Assembly (NCBI RefSeq): GCF_000004195.4
Contig: NC_030678.2
Location: forward strand, 36,871,701 to 36,935,700
Direction: 5' to 3'
DNA length: 64,000 bases
Source of the DNA: Xenopus tropicalis
Taxonomy: Eukaryota > Chordata > Amphibia > Anura > Pipidae
Below the pieces are notes generated by a model that was given only the letters and a program-made list of their open reading frames with translations, did not search any database and was not told the origin of the DNA. Shown piece after piece: positions 31,339 to 41,870 of the stretch. Positions within the stretch are counted from its first letter, which is position 1. Every line of letters starts with the position of its first letter. The translations under genes and the position numbers were made by a program.

Positions 31339-31635
31339 TTCCTAAAAAGTTTTCTAAAAAAATGTAAAATAATTTTTTTATGAATGGGTTAAAAAGGTGT
31401 TTTTACATGAAAGGGTTTAAAAATATTTTTTTTGGCTATTCTATGCTGTTTTATGCTGATATAAAAATCTATTGTTTTTTTATGCTGTTTTAATACTTAT
31501 AAAGTTGGAATTGATTGAATTCTCTAAGCACAAAGTGAACACATGGACTTAGAGACATTGTGCAAACAAATGGTACAATAAAGTTTGGACATTTTGAACT
31601 GTGGGATATTTAAACATAGCCAGGATGTAGTGAGG

Positions 31636-31682
31636 TCATCGCTCAGGAGGAAGCCGGAAGTGGCGAAACGCGTCAGCGGTGA
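31636..31682 (+). ncRNA. Hammerhead-ribozyme-like motif of the right PLE copy
   Basis: Stem I TCATCGCT (31636-31643) pairs with AGCGGTGA (31675-31682, one G-U). A short stem II GCC/GGC (31653-31655, 31662-31664) is followed by GAAA (31665) and CGCGTC, with predicted cleavage after C31674. The expected CUGANGA box is replaced by CAGGAGGAA (or CTCAGGA with G5 changed), so it may be weak or dead. It lies ~140 nt upstream of the sequence shared by the pseudo-LTRs. The same GAAACGCGTC appears at 15350-15359. Confidence 0.55.
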
Positions 31683-31816
31683 GAGAGGACGCAGAGGAGG
31701 AGCACTAAACAGGGCAGGACTGCTGAACCCAGAAACGACACTGCAGGTCGGGAACAGGGAAAGAAAAAGGAGCAGCCACCTGATCCATACCAGTGACTCC
31801 TGACATGCGCATCCTA

Positions 31817-32306
31817 TACTCTGTTTGTGAGTGTATTGGGAAGTTTTATTTATATTAAAGTATTTAAGTTTTTACACATATGGCGTATGCATTTATCCCA
31901 CAGTAAGTGCACAGAAGGGGAAGGAAAGCGGAAAGGTCGTGGAATTAACCTAAAGTTGCTAAAGTTGGAAATTTACCTATGTGAAGTGGTTCCTAACACT
32001 GCCTGAAACTAAGAGGTGGGAAAGCAGAGAGTCGTGAGCTACAAGTGAACCAATTGGATGCCATATAAACCCAAGGGGGTCTGTAAGTAGATTGGCAATC
32101 GGAAAGGGATATCACAACTGGGCACAAAAGGGTGATATAAGTAAAAGTCATCACTGGTGTTAAAAAGCACATGAGAGTGCACATTGTGAAGTAATAACAG
32201 TATTACACTATATTTTTTTTTTCTTTTTTTTTTTTTTCTTCTTTTCCTCATAAGACCTCATCGCTAAGTCTAAAGCAGAAGAGGGCACTTTGGAGTTATT
32301 TATTGA
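31817..32306 (+). repeat. 3' pseudo-LTR of the right PLE copy
   Basis: Direct repeat of 27488-27962 and inverted repeat of 23754-24313. It ends at TTATTGA directly before the 15-bp target duplication. A few substitutions separate the copies (for example GAAGTGG against GAAATGG), plus a mixed T/C tract near 32213-32237. Confidence 0.88.
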
Positions 32307-32321
32307 ATATTCACAAACAAC
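32307..32321 (+). repeat. 15-bp target-site duplication, right copy
   Basis: ATATTCACAAACAAC, identical to 23739-23753; see the left copy. Confidence 0.9.
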
Positions 32322-33240
32322 AAATATTTATGTGCAGACTTTGCGACCGAGTTACTCCACAACTTTCATGGCGGAAAAACTATTTGCTAAACTGATTTGG
32401 AAAATTGCGCATTTATATTCACAAAGTGAAAATCTGTGTTATATTCACACACAATAAACATGCACAGAGGGCATGCTCATGCACAAAGGAAAGATGGGCA
32501 CAGCACTGCAAAATGTAAGCATTAGGGAAAAACATGTGCAAAACAACCATTTGCAAAAGAAATACGCGCTTGCAAAATATTGCTTGCAGCACTTCTTTCA
32601 TTTCAACTAATGTGGTGGTTCTCCTAGTTTTTCTCGCTAAATCTTCACTATATAAAAATATTAATTTGCACCTGTAGCACCTGGCAAGCTTCGCTGTGCA
32701 CCAGATTTATTATCAGCACATTCGCCAATTTACCAAAGGGCAAAGGAAACTTTTCGGTAGCAAAAAGCTAAGCACTTGAGAATTATTGCATCCTTTTGCC
32801 AGGCAAATTTTTGCCCAGACGAAGAAGCGAAAATTTGGTAATTTATCAAAGGGTGAAATTTTCTCTTCATTCCCCTTTTGGATAAAGTGTATTTCACCTG
32901 GTTCTGACTTGCGAATTGATGGAACTGGCAAAGTGACTGTATCAGTTATATAAAATCCTGCATTTCGACAAAAATGTCACATCCTGTGTCAAATCATGCA
33001 TTTTTTAATATTTAAAGTGATATATATAGCATTTTCTATGAAAGATAGTGTCTCCAGAGGAAATTCACAATGAAATTATGCAGTGGCAAAAAATCTCGCC
33101 AGCATTCTTTTGCTGCCCCGAAAATTCATGTTTTATTGAATAAGCGTACTCCTCACGAATTTCCGCCTGACATGGTTGCACGAAGTGTGGCAAAGCTTCC
33201 AGAGGTGAAACTTCACTCCTTAGTAAATGGGCCCCTTAAA
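32322..33240. repeat. Right part of the older repeat interrupted by the PLE
   Basis: Contains phrases typical of frog MITEs (CTTCACTCCTTAGTAAATGG, TTTACCAAAGGGCAAAGG), and its end resembles the inverse of the start at 23592. Interpreted as the continuation of the pre-insertion repeat; other elements may be nested. The short open frame at 33070 has no family signature. Confidence 0.4.
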
Positions 33241-33639
33241 TGGAATGACATGGTGGGGTACGGAAACCGTCAAATGACTTCATAAGGTTACTCCATCTGT
33301 AACCACCTTTTCTCTAATTTTACTGTCCAGTTGATTAGTAAAGCGGATGAAGTAAAGATAAGGGATAAACAAATATTTTCCTTCATCTGCTGAGCCCCAA
33401 AAGTGCATTACTGTACTGTTCTTAGAATAAACAAAATTAGGGATGCACTGAATCTGTTTTCTCTATATTAGGTTTAACCATATTCTGAACCAAATCTTAT
33501 TTGCATTTGCATATTAACTAAAGAAAAAGAAAAGAAAAACAGCCACCTTCTATTGGCCCTAACCTAAATAAATAAAAAACAAAGTAACTAGGCATAGTAA
33601 AGTCTGAAAGGGATTACAATCAGTTTTAAAATGGAGGGG

Positions 33640-33900
33640 AATATTTACTAAAACTCCATCATTTCTCATTTCTTTTTTTTTTTTTTTTTTAAATTGTCAC
33701 CACAAAAAAAGTTTTCGGACAAAACCCAGCAAAATCTCTAAAGTTTTGAGACAAAAGAAAGGACTTCAAGGAAAGGGAATGGACCTTTGCCACTTTTGCC
33801 ATTGACTTCTACATGAACTGGCAAGTTTAATCTGTCGATTTCGGATTTTTAGCCATAGTAAATCAGTTGCAGTGTTTTTAAATTAGTAAATGAGCCCTGA
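33640..33900. mobile_element. MITE fragment related to 56755-57086
   Basis: AGCAAAATCTCTAAAGTTTT, GACTTCAAGGAAAGG, CATTGACTTCTACATGAA and GGCAAGTTTAATCTG occur in the same order in both. Starts near GAATATTTACTAAAACTCC and ends AGTAAATGAGCCC. Non-coding. Confidence 0.7.
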
Positions 33901-34482
33901 AGCATCTGGTGTAAAGAGGTTTGGAGAAGCATCCAGCTACTCTTTGGTCCCCACCCATACACCAGCCATGCCTAAACATTGGCCTATGTAGCTGGGGTCT
34001 TTAAAGATTTTCTATAGAAAAGTGAGAAAATATTTAGCTTATTTGAAAAAATTACAGATTTGGAGGGCCTTTTTATGAAAATTTGAATTTGTGTAATTTT
34101 AGAGTATACAAAACTTGAATACCTTGAAGTAACAGGACAACAAACATTACCTAGGGCAGCTCCCAGTGCCTTCTACATGAACTTGACTTTTAGCTTTTTA
34201 CTAATACTCTCCTCCCTTTGTTCCATTTGCATTAAAATGTTTTGGGCATAATTTCATTATTTTCACATCTTGCCTTGGGGGTCAAAGTGACTAGGATTTG
34301 TGCTGCACAAAAAATTATTGTAATTGCTTATTACTATATTGGCATTTTACATGAATGAAATATCCCTGCACCAGGCAGTTGCTAAGTACCCATCAGGTGC
34401 TGGAATAAAGTCATAAAGTTCATCAGGTGGCTGGCATTTTTAATAAAAGCCCATGTAGACAAGTCATTAGCTTTAACAGAGA

Positions 34483-34509
34483 TCTATCTATCTATCTATC
34501 TATCTATAC
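34483..34509 (+). repeat. (ATCT)n microsatellite
   Basis: About six ATCT units, followed by ATACACACG. Confidence 0.9.
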
Positions 34510-35408
34510 ACACGTATGCTTTTAAAATAAGGTTGTATATTCCTACTATAAAATCCATTCAGTACATTGCATATTGTATATTCAGCCAGCATGTGGCTAT
34601 ACTAATCAGCACTAGAGTATTTATAGGTGTCCAGTTTAAGGTGATTTGTAACTTCTCACCTGGTTCTCATGTGAGAAATTGAATGCGCTAGTGATAATTA
34701 TATCCCTTACCATGTCTGTTTATATGGCAGTTGTTGACAACTCAACCCCTTCCTCCATCCCCAGCAGCTATCTATTGTACATAACCTGTATCTAGTCTTG
34801 CTTGGTGATGAATATTAAATTAAATAGTAAATCTTTCACGCCATGAAAAATGACAAGCAATTGAAAACACCACAACTGTTTATTTGCTGAAAAAAAGATG
34901 CAGATAGCTTCTCTAATACAATACTAAATTGAATATTAGCTATTTTTAGAAGGGAAAGGCTCTAGAGATTTTAAGTCCTAGTTTTATGTGAGTCATTAAG
35001 CTGAAATTCAGTGCAGCTTGAAAGGGAATATTTTCTTCTTCGCTTTTCAAAGCTAATTTACTGTACCTGCTGTTCTTCTCTGTATTGGGAACTTTTTTAA
35101 TGTCTTCATTTAGGTTTGTGTGCTTTTTTAAACGGGCACATGCTGTAAATCCTATGAATTACAATTCCCTCGAGGCTTATCTCTTAATGTCTTAGTTGTG
35201 TCAGAGTGTCTGATAATATTCCAATTACTATATGTTGAAATAGAACAGAATTATCCTCTTGAAGATTTCATAGTGCCCGTTCAAACATTCTGACCCATCA
35301 CATTTCCATCTGAAAGTTTATTATTTCAGTAAAGAGCCTTTGGCACACAAGAAACAGTTGTGCATCTTCAAAGAAAGATAAAGACATCATGCTTGATTAG
35401 AAAGATGT

Positions 35409-35410
35409 AC

Positions 35411-35442
<32 letters not shown>
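35409..35442 (+). repeat. (AT)n(AG)n compound microsatellite
   Basis: A run of alternating AT switches to AG repeats, then AGCAGG. Confidence 0.9.
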
Positions 35443-36015
35443 CAGGAGTTATTATTTCAGGTGACAGGTGTTAATGAGATATTGTTAAATCAACAGCAGG
35501 CGAAAGCTTAATTAACACTGCATAACGCTCAGGCTCAGCAGATGAAGGTAGAAAGCTTTATATTTACTTACAAAGTTTGAAGAGTGGCTTAAAAAAAAGA
35601 CAGCAGGTCTTAATGGTCAACCTATTTAGTACTGATCAGTGAGGCAAGCAAAGAAAATTGCTAAAGATTTATTTGCTTGTAGAGTTGCTGCTGGAGTTCC
35701 CTGAACTCTTTACTATCAGTTCAAAGTAGCCTGGTCCTTCATTAACCAATATTCCATCTTTTTAACAGAGCGTATTTATGAACAGGGTGCTAATTGTCCC
35801 ATCATTTATCCCACATGCCATGTCCAGAATGCAAATGGAGTACAGAAATAATCCAGCTCCCAGCACTGCAATTCCTTAGAAGTTGCACGAGTAAAATTAA
35901 ATTATCCTTACCCTACATTTATAGAAGACTCAATGCTTCCTCCTGAGCAATCACCTTGCAAACACACATGCAGTAGGTTCTAGTTTGTATTAATTAGACT
36001 AAAGCATTTGTTGGT

Positions 36016-36301
36016 CTGCATTTTCCATGTACAGGGTTCATTTCAGGACCTTGGTTCCTGGGGATTGCCATACCTTAAAATGACCAAAATAAGTTAAACA
36101 GTAAATAAACCCAATTGGATGGTTTTGCCACCAACATGGATTCATGCAGCTTAGTTACCATCAAGTACAAACTAATGTTTTATTATTAAAGATTTTTTTT
36201 TTTTTTTAATATATGAAATATTTGCTTAAGGTGAACCCTGTGGAAGATGGCCTTTCCTAATCTGGGTCTTTCTGGATAGTAGGGATCCCACACCTATACA
36301 G
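36016..36301 (+). mobile_element. Frog interspersed repeat (GGATCCCAYACCTRTACAGT end), copy 1
   Basis: Shares AATAAACCCAATTGGATGG, GGTTTTGCC and the end GGGATCCCACACCTATACAG with the related copies at 57303-57490 and 60230-60440. The middle contains a T14 tract. Non-autonomous DNA element; superfamily not determined. Confidence 0.7.
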
Positions 36302-36920
36302 TAATATTAGAAAAAGAACCCTGCATTCCTCACTATGGTGATTCTACTGTGATTCCTAATTTCCATAATGATAATCATGGCTGTCAAAACCAAAACTAAT
36401 TATGTTTGCACCAGAGTCTGAACTGTGCATTAGGCAAGTTTAAAATTTATGTCTGATTAAATCATCCAGTGCTCAAGTGTTAAGCCCAAGGGTTGAATAG
36501 TATGACTATGCTGCCATGCAGCCTGAGTTTGGTAAACTTAATGGCAGTCCTCAGGGCTGGCAATGAAAGTCAGTTTAAGAAATATCAGTAGCATATTATA
36601 GGGATCATTTACAATTGCAGCCACAAGTGCAGTTGAGGACTTGGGCGAATTGACGCTATTCATTAAAGGGACTTGCGGCCAAAAAAGCTTTTTGTACTTC
36701 TGTGTATTGGCACCAAGCAATATTGTGCCAACCAATCTCTTCTGATGAATTAAGTGTGCCTATTGAAATAGGGGAATCATGAAGCTACCGCCAACGTACA
36801 CAACGTTATAACTCCAGGGTTCCCTTATGTACGCTGCATCAAGAGGTACAGCAGCCTTGCAACTAAGGACACATTTTCCTTCGCATTGCATATTAAATTA
36901 CATTGGAATTGTGGAAAAAA
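36302..36920. other. Non-coding spacer with MITE-like fragment
   Basis: ATAGGGATCATTTACAATTG near 36599 looks like a MITE start. No complete element or gene can be supported. Confidence 0.35.
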
Positions 36921-36921
36921 A

Positions 36922-36972
<51 letters not shown>

Positions 36973-36977
36973 TATGT
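36921..36977 (+). repeat. (CT)n(AT)n compound microsatellite
   Basis: About ten CT units switch to about ten AT units, then CATATATATGTATA. A similar CT-to-AT switch recurs at 58480-58521. The open frame over it is a repeat artefact. Confidence 0.9.
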
Positions 36978-37339
36978 ATAAAACTATATATCCCATTGCA
37001 AAGGGTTATGAATATAGTAGATTCAATGTCTGCTTTTATTTCCAGTTGCATGCAGCCATGTCCTATATAAAAAGAAAGGGCATATTTGTTTGGAACCTAG
37101 AAGCTGCCAAACGCCTAACAGGTAGCTTTGAAGTGCACAAATGCATCCATAAATCACTTTTCCTTTCAGGTACACATACAGTTAAGTAAAACTTGAATGG
37201 TCTCATTGTTTGCATCAATCACACTAGCTATGTCTGCTTAATAGCTGCCTTACATTACTCTTCTTGGCATCGTTATGTGAAGTTGTCCAGCATGTTTTGG
37301 TCCCAATAATAAGTAGTAATTTAAGGTATAATTCCTAGC

Positions 37340-37620
37340 CATAATGGGGGTCATTTATCATGGAGTAACTGTCACTCCAGATATGCAGCCAGGTCTGTAA
37401 TGTGACATAGTTAGTAATGTGGTGCAATGGAGTGGGCTGTACCTGGAGTTTCTGCTGACAAGTGCATGTGCCGGATGTGAAACGCGTGCCACACCAGTCG
37501 ACTTCTCTCTCCTGCCCTTTCTGTGTTTGCTACTAGCTCTTGAACTGAAACCATTACATGTAACCTTGTACAGTGTGAGGTAGGAGATTTTGAAAGTCAT
37601 TTTTAAGGAAATCAGTAAAC
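37340..37620 (+). repeat. Repeat fragment with GAAACGCGT, possibly PLE-related
   Basis: Starts GGGGGTCATTTATCATGG and contains GCCGGATGTGAAACGCGTGC, sharing the GAAACGCGT block of the PLE hammerhead region. The flanks do not form a convincing stem I, so the link is weak. Confidence 0.3.
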
Positions 37621-37867
37621 AAATTATATGTGTTGCACATTTTATTATGCTTTAAAGGGATAGTCTATCTGGGCCATTCTTTTTGATTTTTTTTTTACTA
37701 TGAATTAAGCAGGTGGTGTATTTTCTAAGTTTTCTAAGTTTCCTTTCTAAGATACAGAAAAACTCTATGTTTATATATGGTGAAAATTATGGAACAAAAA
37801 TAGGTGAAAAAGGTGAGCTGAGGAAGGAATATTCTACTATAAAGCAAGTAAAAAGGAAAGAACAGCC

Positions 37868-37896
37868 AATATATATATATATATATATATATATAC
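37868..37896 (+). repeat. (AT)n microsatellite
   Basis: About 14 AT units preceded by CAGCCA and followed by ACCTACAT. Confidence 0.9.
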
Positions 37897-37899
37897 CTA

Positions 37900-39220
37900 C
37901 ATAAATTTATGATCAAAACTTTGTGACTGTTGTTGAAAATACACACACTTGCATAGATAGTAAAATCTCTCTTTTGTATGCTTGTAGTTAATTTGGCCAA
38001 ATCATTTGCACTTTCGTATTTGCTTTTATATTTTATTTAGCCTTGGAGTGCTCCACAGCCCCTCTTCCTTATGTATTTTGTATTTTAGCAGAGTTATTCT
38101 GAAGGAACTATGACCAAGCTACCATGTGGTTGTAGCACCCCCAACACCTGTCCCCTTAATGGTGGACTTGTGCCTTTAAAAATAGGTTTTAGTCTGGACA
38201 ATCACTCTTTTTTACAAGCCATGAACGTGGAAGGAAGGTGAAAGCCAGTGAAACCAATGTTTTGGTGTTGGCAACTTCTCCCTTATAAATGGTACTAACA
38301 TGGGAGTGCATCAAGCCCAATGAGACCAGTACCTTGGTCAGGAAAAACCCATCTCAAATATGCTACCATGCAGGGAGATGCCATCCTATGAAAAAAATTG
38401 AGCAAAGGTAAATAGGACCACCAACTAATGGGGTTTACCTTGATGTGGTATTATGGCTTGAAAAACAAGCAGGGGACCAGGGAATGGGTGCTATAATAAC
38501 AGAATCCAGCACTTACGGGTCTTAATGGGCCAAAACAAAATTAGTTTTTATTTAATGTTTCAACTCAGGTTCCTTAAGTTTATTACATAAAGAAATACAT
38601 ATACTGTAGCAGTTTTAAGTATATCTAAAAGTTCCCACTGACTAATAAAAGAAATGTATAATTATTTTTCCTTTTCTCTAGAGATTCTCTATGGTCTATG
38701 GCCCTGACTGCAGTAATTGAATCTATACATTTGAGTCCTAATAAAGTAAAAATATAAACAATCATATTGTTAATAAAGCAATATAAGGTTTCAAAACAGA
38801 GATTTCTTGTGGTGATTTAATTGTCCAAACCATTAATAACTCCAATTAGATCAATGGACATGGCACTATTTATACAAATTTTACATAACAATATTTCCCA
38901 ATATTAATTACACCTCTTCTTACAATGCTGGGTTACAAGTACCTAAATGACTTGGGCATTTGTGTTACAAGCATGTCTTTAGCCTTGTCTCCTAGTATGG
39001 TCGTAGGCTGCCTGAAAGTGGCCTGGCACACAAGGTTTCAGAATTTACTAATGACAAGATGTAACCATGTTTTGGAAATGTATTTGTTACATATAATGTC
39101 ATTTTATTGTTCAGGTACTCATGAACAAGTGAGTTTATTTGACTTGCTTGCAATCATAGAAGCCAAATTGTTCCCATATGTGTTCTGTCACCACTGGCAG
39201 GTCACCTGGCACTACAATAT
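37900..39220. other. Non-coding spacer
   Basis: No TE boundary, exon or RNA gene supported. A 99-codon open frame at 38925-39224 shows no recognised domain and no splice context; I do not call it. Confidence 0.4.
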
Positions 39221-39228
39221 CTAAAGAC

Positions 39229-39451
39229 TAGTGATGGGCGTAATAATTTGCCAGACATGGAATTGCATCAAATTTTCGGGTTTCGCTATTGCCAAATAAC
39301 TAGGCGTCAAAATTCGCCAAGTAAAAATTCACCATGCATCAAAAAAAAATGTTGTGTGCGTCATTTTTTGAATGACATTTTCGCCATTTCGCAAATCTTT
39401 TCAAAGATTCAAAATTTTTTCAGTGAAACGGCATAGATTTGCTCATCACTA
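39229..39451 (+). mobile_element. hAT-like MITE, TAGTGATGRGCGAA family, perfect 8-bp duplication
   Basis: TAGTGATGGGCGTAATAATT to TTTGCTCATCACTA, flanked by CTAAAGAC at 39221-39228 and 39452-39459. A 223-bp copy with the usual GACATGGAATTGCATC core. Confidence 0.88.
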
Positions 39452-39501
39452 CTAAAGACTTTCTGACATTTATTTCCTTTCATGCTAAATTCTAAATCTT
39501 A

Positions 39502-40028
39502 GGGGCTCATTTACTAACCCACGAATCCGACCCGAATTGAAAAAGTGCCGACTTGAAAACGAACATTTTGCGACTTTTTCGTATGTTTTGCGATTTTTTC
39601 GGCGTCTTTACGAATTTTTCGTTACCAATACGATTTTTGCGTAAAAACGCGAGTTTTTCGTAGCCATTACGAAAGTTGCGTAAAATCTGGCGATTTTTCG
39701 TAGCGTTAAAACTTGCACAAAAAGTTGCGCTTTTTTCGTAGCGTTAAAACTTACTCGAAACTTTGCACCTTTTAAGTTTTAACGCTACGAAAAAGGCGCA
39801 ACTTTTCGCGTAAGTTTTAACGCTACGGAAAAAGCGCAAGATTTTACGCAACTTTCGTAAAGGCTACGAAAAACGCGCGTTTTTACGCAAAAATCGTATT
39901 GGTAACGAAAAATTCGTAAAGAAGCCGAAAAAATCGCAAAAAATACGAAAAAATCGCAAAATACCGATCATTTTCAAGTCGGAACTTTTCCAATTCGGGT
40001 CGGATTCGTGGGTTAGTAAATCAGCCCC
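39502..40028. mobile_element. 527-bp palindromic MITE, TTA target duplication
   Basis: GGGGCTCATTTACTAACCCA then CGAATCCGACCCGAATTG at the left pairs with its complement at the right, ending GTTAGTAAATCAGCCCC. TTA flanks both sides (39499-39501, 40029-40031), as in PIF/Harbinger-type MITEs. Nearly the whole element folds on itself; the centre is near CGAAACTTTGCACC. It is unusually rich in CG dinucleotides (TTTTTCGTA, TACGAAAAA, GCGTAAAA) for this AT-rich region. No ORF. Confidence 0.9.
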
Positions 40029-40031
40029 TTA

Positions 40032-41539
40032 GAGTTATTCTATGTTGATGATACCATTAAAGGACAAGAAATGAGAAAATTCACTAAAGAGTGCCAATAT
40101 GTGAGCCACCCCCCCCAAGAGATTCCTTGCTTTTACTATCCATCCCTCCAGTGGTGCGAATACTCTGCACCGCTGTAGAGGCGTTAGGGGCTGACGAATT
40201 GTCAGATTCAGATTTTTAGCCACTTTGAAAAACAAAAAATTCAAGACAAAAAATAAAAATCTAACTGCTTGTAAACACTCCCTTAATGTATTGTATATAT
40301 TGATAATGGGTAAGTGCAGAGGACCTTTTGTTTCTTACCCCCTATGCAATTTAATGTGAGAAATATCAATTTGTAAACCTGGTAGTATTGAAATTCTTTC
40401 CTTTATCATTGTTACTACTCGGAAAAAATATACTAATGCTAAATAAATCTGCCCCCTGTTTGCATCTTGTGTAGTACAAGTCAGGTGAGTTCTATAAATG
40501 ACAGTAACATGAATCAAATCCATTAAATGTGAAATTGCTTTTAACTCAGGCTTGCTACAGAGAGGTCGGCAATTTATTTTAATATTGAGAGAAGTCAGGA
40601 AAATAACTCCATAAAGAAAGAGCTAATGGGTTTATGTAAAACTAATTGTGCATTTTTAATTTTCATTGTGCATGATTTTTTTTCAGAGCTTATAAGAAAT
40701 ATTTAAAACACCCCCTTAGGCTAAAGCATTCCTTTGATGCAATTATATTTATTGCAGTGTGAACAAACATTCTGAATTATGTATCTGTATGATACATTAG
40801 CAAATGGATAGACAATGAGGCAGTGCTAAATACTTTCCATAGCCAGATGGTATATGCATTTATAATGACATCTTTTGTACAGGCCAGATCAATAAGGTGA
40901 AGAAATGGTCCAAATTGTGTAAGTGGCTTGTGGAGAGGATGTTGTTTTTCTGTTATGTTTGACCTGTAGGCTGTTTGGAACACCTTTGATAATTGTAAAG
41001 GGATTCTGTTATGATTTTTATGGTGAAGTTTTTATTACTAAATAACACGATGTACATTGCAAATAATTCATTCTAACATTTGGAATTTAATTCTTAAACC
41101 AATATATTTTTTTAATTGTCATATTGGTGTGTAGGTCCATTGTACCTGATTCTGACCTTTCAGAAGGAGCCGGCACAGCACAACAGAACTGCTTTCAGTT
41201 AAGCTATTGTTTCTTCTACTCAGAGTCATGGCTGGACTTTGGGTGTTTTTCAATTGAGTGCTTTTCTCATATCTAGCACGAGGTGGGGCATTGGAGCATT
41301 TTTAGTAGTGTCAGGGAGCTGTCCTCTTCTAAGCTTCCCATTGTTCTGCTGCTGGGAGGGAAAGGGAAGTGAGGGAATATGAAGAAAGAAATAGAGGGTA
41401 AGTTGTGCTGAGAAGATGTATATTAAGAAAAGTGAAAACGAAGAGAGGGGCATGGCATGAGCAGAAGGGATAGGGGATAATTTTACTGGTCAAAGAGGAA
41501 TTTAAGTGCTAAGCAAGTTATGTCTTGAGTGCTAAGCAA
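40032..41539. other. Non-coding spacer
   Basis: No gene. A few MITE-like phrases (TAAATCTGCCCCCTG near 40444) occur without definable ends. Confidence 0.4.
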
Positions 41540-41870
41540 TAGTAATGAGCGCTTTTTTTGGCAGACATGGATTTGCTCTAAATTTCTGCGTTTCGCCACT
41601 GGTGAATTTTTCAGCAAAAAAATTATTTAGGCACATCAAAAAAAATGGAGTTTTAAAATATGGCTTGACTTTGCCAATGACAACTTCCATTGACTTCTAT
41701 AGAAACTCGCAAGCTTTTATATGGCAAATTTTTACATTCAAGTTTTCGGGTTTCTTGCACTTAATAAATACCAGACATTCGAGTTCTGGAAACGTAACTC
41801 AAATTCGAGTTTTTTAAGCACAAAAAAACCTTAAATTGAGAAAGAAATCAAATTCGACTGTTGATTCACC
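41540..41870 (+). mobile_element. Truncated hAT-like MITE joined to another MITE fragment
   Basis: TAGTAATGAGCGCTTTTTTT and GCAGACATGGATTTGCTC mark the family start. The expected right end is absent; from about 41690 the sequence resembles a different MITE (ATTCGAGTTCTGG, CTCAAATTCGAGTTTTTT). Confidence 0.6.

Larger units (their letters stand above)
23754..32306. mobile_element. Head-to-head inverted pair of Penelope-like elements
   Basis: Left copy, minus strand: 23754-27490. Right copy, plus strand: about 27488-32306. Arms 23754-27490 and about 28641-32306 are near-identical inverted repeats around a spacer of about 1.15 kb holding the right copy's 5' pseudo-LTR and the start of ORF1. Both 3' ends face outward and one 15-bp target duplication flanks the unit. 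PLEs are retroelements that encode a reverse transcriptase fused to a GIY-YIG nuclease and often sit in tandem or inverted, partly truncated arrays. Only a few differences between copies were seen (a 1-nt indel, one Arg/Thr change, small pseudo-LTR variants), so insertion was recent. The clade (Neptune or Penelope/Poseidon) was not assigned. Confidence 0.93.
33901..36015. other. Non-coding; partly unusual single-copy sequence
   Basis: Two microsatellites lie here (listed separately). The part at about 34840-35970 is free of recognisable TEs and of homopolymer clutter apart from the TA/GA tract, and could include conserved non-coding elements. No exon signature was found. Confidence 0.35.

Noticed and set aside
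23754..32306. PLE pair considered as an endogenous retrovirus or gypsy element
   Set aside because: The RT is joined to a GIY-YIG nuclease; there is no protease, RNase H or integrase, and the terminal repeats are not TG..CA LTRs.
37400..37520. GAAACGCGT as a third intact hammerhead
   Set aside because: No complementary stem I and no clear stem II around it; kept only as a weak PLE-like fragment.
36921..37895. Tandem arrays considered as CRISPR-like or satellite arrays
   Set aside because: They are simple dinucleotide microsatellites, and the two 52-bp arrays lack spacers; CRISPR is not expected in a vertebrate genome.
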